This document shows positions 14,989-21,482 of a stretch of 21,482 nucleotides of DNA, in pieces. The position numbers and the translations under genes are program-made. The stretch lies in the NCBI GenBank assembly GCA_027021325.1, contig JALUUN010000658.1, positions 1 through 21,482 on the forward strand, given 5' to 3'. Position 1 is the first letter of the stretch, and every line of letters begins with the position of its first letter. Source of the stretch: Planctomycetota bacterium (lineage in GTDB: Bacteria > Planctomycetota > UBA1135). The notes under the pieces are model-generated. The model was given only the letters and a program-made list of their open reading frames with translations. It was not told the origin of the DNA and did no database searches.

Positions 14989-17271
14989 TCAGCCTTCCTG
15001 GCCGGCCTCGTCGCCGGCGGCTCCGGTCTCGGCCGCGGCCAGGAGCACGGCAGCGTACTCGGGGATCGAAGCGATCTCGCGGGAGGTCCGGCGCAGGATC
15101 TCCTTGATGGCCTCCTGGAGCTGCGGATCCTCCTCGAAGTCGCCGCGGAAGCGGTAGCCGGCGAAGACCTTGCCGCGGGCGTCCGAGACCAGGGTGCGCA
15201 GCTCCAGGCGCACCCAGCGGCGCACCTCGTCCTCGGGGAGGTCGGTCTGCAGGCTGGAGTAGAACTCGCTCCAGCCCGGATAGCCTTCGGTGCTGCGGCC
15301 GTCGAACTCGGCCAGGGCCATGGCCTGCTCGGGGTTTCCGGCGTAGAGCCGCCGTGCATAGTCCTGGAAGGCGTTCTCGCCCAGGAGCCGGTCGAGTTCG
15401 CGTAACTGGCCGAGGTCCAGCTCCGGGAAGGGGACCACCCGGTCCGGCTGCACGCCGCCCTCCTGGAGGACCCGGCCGTCGTGGTCGCGCAGGGTATGGA
15501 TGCTGCGGCCGCCGGGCAGGTAGTAGTAGGCGATGGTCAGTTTGATGCGCGGACCATAGTCGAAACGGCCGTTGCCGTTCCGGTCCTCGTAGCGCTCCCA
15601 GGTGTCGTGCAGGCCGTTGCGATTCTCGTCGTCCCAGGGCTCGTCGGGCATGCTGCGCAGGTCGATGAGGTTCTGTACCGAACCCTTGCCGAAGGTGCGC
15701 TCGCCGATGGTCAGGGCGCGGCCGTGGTAGGCCAGGGCGCCGGCCACGATCTCGCTGGCGGAGGCGCTGTACTGGTTGACGAGCAGGACCAGGGGGATGT
15801 CCTCGGGCACCTGTGCCGGCTTGCGGGTCTCGTAGACCCGCTCCCGCGCCAGTTTCGTGCGGGTGCTCGCCACCTCCCTGCCCGGCGGCAGGAACACGTC
15901 GCAGACGTCCACCGCCTGGGACAGGAGGCCGCCGGGGTTGTAGCGCAGGTCCAGGACCACGCCGCTCAGGTCCATCTCGCGGCTGGCCTCCTCGATGGCC
16001 TCGCGGATGTGCTCGCCGCACTGGTCGGAGAAGGAGACGAGCTCCAGGTAGAGGACGTCCCCCGGCAGACGCTCGACCTGCAGAGTCGGGACCTCGATGC
16101 GCCGGCGCTGGATGGTGAACTCCCGGGGCTCGGTCCAGCCGCGGCGCATGATCTGGACCTGGACCGGGGTGCCCGGCCGGCCCTTGAGCCGCTTGATGAT
16201 CTCGTCGTTGGGCTGGCCGAGGGTGGACCAGCCGTCCACCTCCAGGATCTGGTCGCCGCTGCGCAGGCCGACCTCGTAGGCCGGCCCGGAGTAGATGGGG
16301 CGGGTGATCGTGAAGACCCCGGCGACGGTATTCACGAAAGCGCCGATGCCCCCGTACTCCGGCCGCAGGTCGAAGGCGAACTCGGCGTACTCCTCGGAGC
16401 TGAGGAAGTTGCTGTGCGGATCCAGGCGCCGGAGCATGCCGTCGGCGGCGGCGGCCAGGAGCTCTTCCTCGGTGAATCGGTCCCCCTCCATGTGCCGGAC
16501 CTGGATGTTGCGCAGGACCTCGACCAGCATGGCCAGGTGCTCGGGCAGGGCCGGCTGGCTCTCGGGACCGCGATCCAGGGCCAGCTTCTCCAGGGCCTCC
16601 ATCTTGCGCCGGGTGCGCTCCTTCTCCTCGTAGCGCTCCAGCAGGCTCCGGGCCAGGACCGCCCGGGCATCGAGGCCGCCGGCCAGTTCCTCGAGGGTCG
16701 CGAGGACGCCTTCCTCCTCGAAGAAGCCCAGACGCGCCAGGGCCAGGGCGGCGGCGGCGCGGACTTCCAGGTCGGGATCCAGGCTGCGGTCGCGGAGCAT
16801 CCGGTGGCCGGCGCGCTGACGGGTCCCGTCGCCGATGCGGTAGAGGCCCAGGGCCACCTCGGCCCAGAGACCGGGGTCGTCCTCCGGGGCGTGGGTTCCC
16901 AGCCAGGTTCCCAGGGCCTCCTGGGCCTCCTCGGAGCCCTGGTAGAGGTCCAGGGTCAGGGTCGCCAGGGCGGCCCGGGCGGCCTCACCGTCGCCCTCCA
17001 GGAGGAGCTCCCCCAGCGCGCCGGCGGCGGCGGTGGAGCCGGCGTGGCTCAGGAGGCGTCCCAGGAGCAGGGTCCGGGCGGGGTCCTCGCCGGGCAGCTG
17101 CTCCTCCAGGAGCTCTACCCAGGCTTCGTCGTCGGGCTCCAGGAAGGCGTCGGCCAGATGCAGGACCCGGGCCGGGGGGGCGCCGGCGGCGTCCTGCTGG
17201 AGGCGCTCCAGGGCCTCGGCGAGGGACGGGTCCTGGGGCGGAAGGAGAAGAAGGAGGGCTGCGAGGAACAT
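14989..17271 (-). CDS. S41 C-terminal processing protease with HEAT-like repeats and PDZ domain
   Basis: The 760-residue protein begins with a hydrophobic export signal (about 1-12), followed by alpha-helical HEAT-like repeats (about 60-215) and a tail-specific protease module. FTEEELLAAAADGMLRRLDPHSNF leads to a PDZ domain (about 300-385, IYSGPAYEVGLRSGDQILEVDG). The catalytic core has GVVLDLRYNPGGLLSQAV, nucleophile S502 in NQYSASASEIVAGAL and general base K529 in GERTFGKGSVQ. Between about 541 and 575 an insertion with DDENRNGLHDTWE and EDRNGNGRFDYG resembles calcium-binding loops. It is probably periplasmic or envelope-associated; the substrate is unknown. A HEAT-repeat front and the insertion make it longer than typical CtpA (about 400-450 residues). 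It is divergent from moaC. Confidence 0.92.
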   Translation of the reverse strand: MFLAALLLLLPPQDPSLAEALERLQQDAAGAPPARVLHLADAFLEPDDEAWVELLEEQLPGEDPARTLLLGRLLSHAGSTAAAGALGELLLEGDGEAARAALATLTLDLYQGSEEAQEALGTWLGTHAPEDDPGLWAEVALGLYRIGDGTRQRAGHRMLRDRSLDPDLEVRAAAALALARLGFFEEEGVLATLEELAGGLDARAVLARSLLERYEEKERTRRKMEALEKLALDRGPESQPALPEHLAMLVEVLRNIQVRHMEGDRFTEEELLAAAADGMLRRLDPHSNFLSSEEYAEFAFDLRPEYGGIGAFVNTVAGVFTITRPIYSGPAYEVGLRSGDQILEVDGWSTLGQPNDEIIKRLKGRPGTPVQVQIMRRGWTEPREFTIQRRRIEVPTLQVERLPGDVLYLELVSFSDQCGEHIREAIEEASREMDLSGVVLDLRYNPGGLLSQAVDVCDVFLPPGREVASTRTKLARERVYETRKPAQVPEDIPLVLLVNQYSASASEIVAGALAYHGRALTIGERTFGKGSVQNLIDLRSMPDEPWDDENRNGLHDTWERYEDRNGNGRFDYGPRIKLTIAYYYLPGGRSIHTLRDHDGRVLQEGGVQPDRVVPFPELDLGQLRELDRLLGENAFQDYARRLYAGNPEQAMALAEFDGRSTEGYPGWSEFYSSLQTDLPEDEVRRWVRLELRTLVSDARGKVFAGYRFRGDFEEDPQLQEAIKEILRRTSREIASIPEYAAVLLAAAETGAAGDEAGQEG

Positions 17272-17281
17272 GGTCGCGGGG

Positions 17282-17298
17282 GACGGGCCCGACGGGCC
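17282..17298. repeat. Tandem GACGGGCC repeats in the S41/moaC divergent gap
   Basis: GACGGGCC occurs at 17282-17289 and 17291-17298, one base apart, in the 66-bp divergent region just beside the TACACT hexamer. CGGTC is then repeated twice in CGGTCCGGTCCGG starting near 17311. Either could bind a regulator acting on both genes, but no known operator is recognised. Confidence 0.3.
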
Positions 17299-17302
17299 GT
17301 TC

Positions 17303-17308
17303 TACACT
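17303..17308 (+). promoter_or_regulatory. Candidate -10 region, possibly used in both directions
   Basis: TACACT on the plus strand lies 29 bp before the ATG at 17338 for moaC. On the minus strand the overlapping TAGTGT (17309-17304) fits TANNNT and lies 32 bp before the S41 protease start at 17271. It is the only A/T-rich spot in the 66-bp divergent gap. No -35 is clear. Confidence 0.35.
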
Positions 17309-17337
17309 ATCGGTCCGGTCCGGCCCTCTTCCTACGG

Positions 17338-17850
17338 ATGGACCGACCCTTCATGAGCCCGCCCCCGCCGGAATCCCCGGACCTCAGCCACCTGGACGCC
17401 GCCGGCCGGGCGCGGATGGTGGACGTCTCGGCCAGGGAGCCGAGCCTGCGCGAGGCCGAGGCGGAGGCGCGGGTGCGGTTTCCGGCCGAGGTCTTCGAGC
17501 GCGTCCTGCGCGGCGACACGCCGAAGGGGGCGGTCCTGGAGACCGCTCGCCTGGCCGGCATCCAGGCCGCCAAGCGCACCTGGGAGCTGATCCCCCTGTG
17601 CCACCCGCTCCCCCTCGGCGGGGTCGAGGTCGAGATCGGCCCCGCTTCCGGCGAACCGGTCCTGGTGGTGCGCTGCCGCGCCCGTCTGGAGGGGCGCACG
17701 GGGGTCGAGATGGAGGCCCTGACCGGGGCCTCGGTGGCCGCCCTGACCCTCTACGACATGGCCAAGGCCCTGTCCAAGGACCTGCGCATCGAGAGCATCC
17801 GCCTGCTCCGAAAAAGCGGCGGGAAATCCGGGGAGTGGCGGGCACAATGA
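17338..17850 (+). CDS. moaC: Cyclic pyranopterin monophosphate synthase
   Basis: The 170-residue enzyme makes cyclic pyranopterin monophosphate in the first stage of molybdenum cofactor synthesis. LSHLDAAGRARMVDVS (16-31), AGIQAAKRTWELIPLCHPLP (K79, H89), GRTGVEMEALTGASVAALT (E124, E126) and LYDMAKALSKDLRIESIRLL (D140, K143) reproduce the known active-site set, and the C terminus RKSGGKSG is typical. Two starts are possible, ATG 17338 and ATG 17353; the second gives 165 residues and is equally good. No other molybdopterin gene is in the window, so MoaA and the later steps must be encoded elsewhere. accB follows after 89 bp. Confidence 0.94.
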   Translation: MDRPFMSPPPPESPDLSHLDAAGRARMVDVSAREPSLREAEAEARVRFPAEVFERVLRGDTPKGAVLETARLAGIQAAKRTWELIPLCHPLPLGGVEVEIGPASGEPVLVVRCRARLEGRTGVEMEALTGASVAALTLYDMAKALSKDLRIESIRLLRKSGGKSGEWRAQ

Positions 17851-17939
17851 GCCCCTTCCAGGACCGGACGCGACCCCCGAGGGAGCGGCGGCCGGACCCG
17901 CCGCGCCGCCATCCCTGAACCCCGAACCCTTCCGGGCTG

Positions 17940-18392
17940 TTGGACTTCGACTTCATCGAGCGACTGCTCACGCTCCTGGACAAGGGAGACCTGACCGAAC
18001 TGGAGTACGAGAGCGGCAAGGAGCGGATCCGCCTGTCGCGGACACCGCCGCCGGCGGCTCCGGCGGTCTATGCCGCTCCGCCGGCGGCGGCTCCGGCGCC
18101 GGCGCCCGCTCCCGGGGCGGCGGCGCCGGCCGCCGGTGAGGAGCAGGCCGGCACCATGCTGGTGCGCGCCCCCATGGTCGGCACCTTCTACCGCTCTCCG
18201 AGCCCGGAGGCCGACCCCTTCGTCTCGGTGGGGGACCGGGTCGGGCCGGACACCACCCTCTGCATCCTGGAGGCGATGAAGGTCATGAACGAGATCAAGG
18301 CCGAGTGCAGCGGCGAGGTGGTGGAGATCCTGGTCGAGAACGGCGAGCCCGTGGAATTCGATCAACCCCTGTTCCGGATCCGGACTTCCTAG
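17940..18392 (+). CDS. accB: Biotin carboxyl carrier protein of acetyl-CoA carboxylase
   Basis: The 150-residue carrier subunit holds the biotin that shuttles carboxylate between AccC and the carboxyltransferase. The N-terminal segment DFDFIERLLTLLDKGDLTEL is the usual helical start, followed by an Ala/Pro-rich linker (about 36-66) and the biotinyl domain (72-150). The biotin lysine is K114 in EAMKVMNEIKAE, where the family usually has EAMKM. The TTG start at 17940 is chosen because an in-frame TGA lies at 17916 and this codon begins the conserved N terminus; no ATG or GTG lies between them. No Shine-Dalgarno is visible. accC follows with a hairpin-filled 21-bp gap. Confidence 0.94.
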   Translation: MDFDFIERLLTLLDKGDLTELEYESGKERIRLSRTPPPAAPAVYAAPPAAAPAPAPAPGAAAPAAGEEQAGTMLVRAPMVGTFYRSPSPEADPFVSVGDRVGPDTTLCILEAMKVMNEIKAECSGEVVEILVENGEPVEFDQPLFRIRTS

Positions 18393-18413
18393 GGAGGCCC
18401 GGGAAACCCTCCC
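18392..18413 (+). promoter_or_regulatory. Hairpin over the accB-accC junction, touching the accC start
   Basis: GGGAGG (18392-18397) and CCTCCC (18408-18413) are exact complements around a 10-nt loop that itself contains GGG-AAA-CCC pairing options. The stem begins on the last base of the accB stop codon and ends on the base before the accC ATG at 18414. GGGAGG is also the only Shine-Dalgarno-like sequence before accC but is 16 nt from the ATG and would be buried in the stem. Confidence 0.5.
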
Positions 18414-19763
18414 ATGCTGCGGCGGATCCTGATCGCCAACCGCGGCGAGATCGCCCTCCGGGTGATCCGTGCCTGCCACGAGCTCGGGATCGAGGCGGTG
18501 GCCGTGTACAGCACCGCCGACCGCGGTTCGCCCTACCTGGACCTGGCCGACGAGGCCATCTGCATCGGGCCGCCGGAGTCCGCGCGCTCCTACCTGGACA
18601 TCCCGCGCATCATCTCGGCGGCGGAAATCGCCGATGTAGAGGCGATCCACCCGGGCTACGGCTTCCTGGCCGAGAACGCCCACTTCGCAGAGGTCTGCGC
18701 CTCCTGCAACATCCAGTTCATCGGACCACCCGCCGAGGTGATCGCCAGTTGCGGCAACAAGTCGAAGGCCAAGGACCTCGCCCGCCAGGCGGGGGTTCCG
18801 GTGGTGCCGGGTTCCGACGGCCCTGTGGACAGCGTCGAGGAGGCGGTAAAGGTCGCGCGCGGAATCGGCTACCCGGTGATCATCAAGGCCGCGGCCGGCG
18901 GCGGCGGCCGCGGCATGCGCGTGGCCAGCAACGAGGTCAGCCTGCGCCACGGCTTCCAGCAGGCGCAGAGCGAAGCGGCGGCCGCCTTCAAGGATCCGAC
19001 GGTCTACATCGAGAAGTTCGTCGAAAACCCGCGGCACGTGGAGTTCCAGATCCTGGCCGATGCCCACGGCCGCGTGATCCACCTCGGGGAACGCGACTGC
19101 TCCATCCAGCGGCGCCACCAGAAGCTCATCGAGGAATCGCCTTCGCCGGCCCTGACACCGGAACTGCGCGAGCGCATGGGCGAGGCGGCCGTGGCCTTCG
19201 CCCGCGAGGCCGGCTATGTGAATGCCGGCACCGTGGAGTTCCTCCTGGACCGGGAGGGCAACTTCTACTTCATCGAACTCAACGCCCGCATCCAGGTCGA
19301 GCACCCGGTGACCGAGGAGGTGTCGGGCGTGGACCTCGTGAAATGGCAGTTGCGGGTGGCCGGCGGCGAGGCCCTGGCGCTGGCCCAGGAGGACGTGGAT
19401 CTCCAGGGGCACGCCATCGAGTTCCGCATCAACGCCGAGAACCCGGAGCGCAACTTCGCGCCCACTCCGGGCCGCATCGAGCAGCTGGTCCTGCCCGGCG
19501 GCCCCGGCGTGCGCGTGGACACCCACGTCTGCGCCGGCTACACGATCCCGCGGCACTACGACAGCATGATCGCCAAGCTCATCGTCACCGGCCCGACCCG
19601 GGAGGCGGCGATCCGCACCGGGCTGCGGGCCCTGGGCGAACTGCGGGTCGAGGGGCCGGGGATCGCCACCACCGTCCCCTTGCACCGGGAGATCCTGGCG
19701 CGCGCCGAGTTCGTGAACGGCCAGGTCGATACCGGTTTCCTCGAACGCTACCTGGAGAGCTGA
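18414..19763 (+). CDS. accC: Biotin carboxylase subunit of acetyl-CoA carboxylase
   Basis: The 449-residue ATP-grasp enzyme carboxylates the biotin of AccB using ATP and bicarbonate, the first step of fatty acid synthesis. MLRRILIANRGEIALRVIRA starts the N-terminal domain, HPGYGFLAENAHFAEVC follows, then VIIKAAAGGGGRGMRV (155-170) carries the ATP-grasp loop. RRHQKLIEESPSP and FIELNARIQVEHPVTEEVSG (286-305) hold the catalytic Glu and Arg residues; NAR replaces the NTR of E. coli. The C-terminal EFRINAENPERNFAPTPGRI is typical. Length is normal. It is co-transcribed with accB and precedes the sugar-nucleotide decarboxylase by 4 bp. Confidence 0.96.
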   Translation: MLRRILIANRGEIALRVIRACHELGIEAVAVYSTADRGSPYLDLADEAICIGPPESARSYLDIPRIISAAEIADVEAIHPGYGFLAENAHFAEVCASCNIQFIGPPAEVIASCGNKSKAKDLARQAGVPVVPGSDGPVDSVEEAVKVARGIGYPVIIKAAAGGGGRGMRVASNEVSLRHGFQQAQSEAAAAFKDPTVYIEKFVENPRHVEFQILADAHGRVIHLGERDCSIQRRHQKLIEESPSPALTPELRERMGEAAVAFAREAGYVNAGTVEFLLDREGNFYFIELNARIQVEHPVTEEVSGVDLVKWQLRVAGGEALALAQEDVDLQGHAIEFRINAENPERNFAPTPGRIEQLVLPGGPGVRVDTHVCAGYTIPRHYDSMIAKLIVTGPTREAAIRTGLRALGELRVEGPGIATTVPLHREILARAEFVNGQVDTGFLERYLES

Positions 19764-19767
19764 GTCC

Positions 19768-20715
<948 letters not shown>

Positions 20716-20728
20716 AGGCACCGCATCC

Positions 20729-21482
20729 ATGTGTGGCATCGTCGCAGCCATCGGCAGCGATGGCGACGTCGCCCCTGCCGTCCTGGAGGGGCTGAAGAAA
20801 CTGGAATACCGGGGCTACGACAGCGCCGGCATGGCCGTCATGACGCCGCAGGGCATCGAACTGCGGCGCCGCATGGGCAAGATCGTCGCCCTGGAGGAAG
20901 AGCTCAGCGTCAACGGCCTGCCGCCCTCGCCGGTGGCCGTCGCCCACACCCGCTGGGCCACCCACGGCGCCCCCTCGGATGCCAACGCCCACCCGCACCG
21001 CGACGACAGCGGCCGCGTGGTCGTGGTCCACAACGGCATCATCGAGAACTATGCCGAGCTCCGGGCCATGCTCGCCGCCCAGGGCCATGTCTTCACTTCG
21101 GAGACCGACACCGAGGTCCTGGCCAATCTCATCGCCAGCTTCCACCGCCGCGGCCAGGACCTGCACCAGGCGACGCGCAGTGCCCTGGAAATGGTGCAGG
21201 GGGCCTATGCCCTGGTCGTCCTCTCCGCCGAGGAGCCGGGAATCCTGGTCGTGGCGCGCCAGGATTCGCCGCTGGTCCTGGGGGTCGCCGAGGGCGCGCG
21301 CTATGCCGCCAGCGACATGCCCGCGCTGCTGCACCTGACCCGCGACTTCGTGGTCCTCGAAAACGGCGAGACCGCGGTCCTGGAGCCGGGAGCGCACCGG
21401 ATCTTCGGTCCCGACGGCTCGGCCGTGGAACGGGAACCGGCGACCTGCGACTGGACTCCGGAGCAGGCCGAGAAGGGCGGCT
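20729..21482 (+). CDS. glmS: Glucosamine-6-phosphate synthase, N-terminal part (3' end outside window)
   Basis: The frame is open from ATG 20729 to the window edge (251 codons), so the gene is cut at its 3' side. It starts with MCGIVAAIGSDG, which carries the N-terminal nucleophile Cys2 of the class II glutamine amidotransferases. LEYRGYDSAGMAV, VAVAHTRWATHGAPSDANAH, VVVHNGIIENYAEL and FTSETDTEVLANLI reproduce the glutaminase site. GlmS uses glutamine and fructose-6-phosphate to make glucosamine-6-phosphate for UDP-GlcNAc, peptidoglycan and lipid A. The sugar isomerase half is not in view. A weak GAGG lies before the ATG. The 13-bp gap is too small for a glmS ribozyme. Confidence 0.95.
   Translation, partial: MCGIVAAIGSDGDVAPAVLEGLKKLEYRGYDSAGMAVMTPQGIELRRRMGKIVALEEELSVNGLPPSPVAVAHTRWATHGAPSDANAHPHRDDSGRVVVVHNGIIENYAELRAMLAAQGHVFTSETDTEVLANLIASFHRRGQDLHQATRSALEMVQGAYALVVLSAEEPGILVVARQDSPLVLGVAEGARYAASDMPALLHLTRDFVVLENGETAVLEPGAHRIFGPDGSAVEREPATCDWTPEQAEKGG

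Noticed and set aside
15481..17337. Upstream extension of the moaC frame
   Set aside because: The frame is open because it is antisense to the S41 protease. The moaC family similarity begins only after 17380, and good ATG codons exist at 17338 and 17353.
18036..18140. Possible repeat element or CRISPR-like array in the GCCGGCGGC-rich tract
   Set aside because: It is the low-complexity Ala/Pro linker of AccB, in frame, without regular spacers.
20716..20728. glmS ribozyme
   Set aside because: The gap before glmS is only 13 bp, far too short for the ribozyme, and no matching core is seen upstream.

Overview
The window is about 21.5 kb of very GC-rich, densely coded bacterial chromosome with 21 protein-coding genes, two of them cut by the window edges. 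I see no tRNA, rRNA, CRISPR array, insertion sequence or phage gene. The lineage is probably Planctomycetota or another deep PVC-like group. Support comes from a Minf_1886-family protein, a Ser/Thr kinase with a long coiled-coil tail, the NAR variant of the biotin carboxylase signature (ELNARIQVEHPVTE), and few good Shine-Dalgarno sites. This placement is an inference from motifs, not a search.

Layout. 1-696 (+): C-terminal part of a DUF4340-like protein. 803-1774 (+): SAM methyltransferase. 1786-5704 (-): operon yggS, Ser/Thr kinase, purN, with the kinase and purN overlapping by 4 bp. 5783-9849 (+): alanine dehydrogenase, undecaprenyl-diphosphate phosphatase, then gmd and rmd for GDP-D-rhamnose. 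9828-10931 (-): exported PGRP-type amidase, overlapping rmd tail to tail. 10992-12595 (+): tmk and holB, overlapping by 4 bp. 12747-13154 (+): Minf_1886 protein behind a 151-bp structured leader. 13202-14985 (+): AI-2E-type permease and pgeF, overlapping by 4 bp. 14989-17271 (-): S41 protease with HEAT-like repeats and an EF-hand-like insertion. 17338-21482 (+): moaC, accB, accC, a UDP-glucuronate decarboxylase and the 5' part of glmS.

Many genes serve the cell envelope: lipid carrier recycling (uppP), nucleotide sugars (gmd, rmd, uxs, glmS), peptidoglycan editing and cleavage (pgeF, amidase), periplasmic proteolysis (S41) and fatty-acid initiation (accBC). The rest is housekeeping: dTMP kinase, clamp-loader subunit, purine and molybdopterin synthesis, PLP homeostasis.

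I did not find an obviously new multi-gene system. The most interesting non-coding signals are the folded leader before the Minf_1886 gene, with mutually exclusive pairings that reach its start codon and a loose resemblance to GEMM-type c-di-GMP riboswitches; a hairpin filling the accB-accC gap; and repeated TAGRRT-like hexamers upstream of genes, some only 6-9 bp from the start codon, which suggests leaderless mRNAs. The most interesting proteins are the kinase co-transcribed with purN and the S41 protease with the calcium-loop-like insertion.
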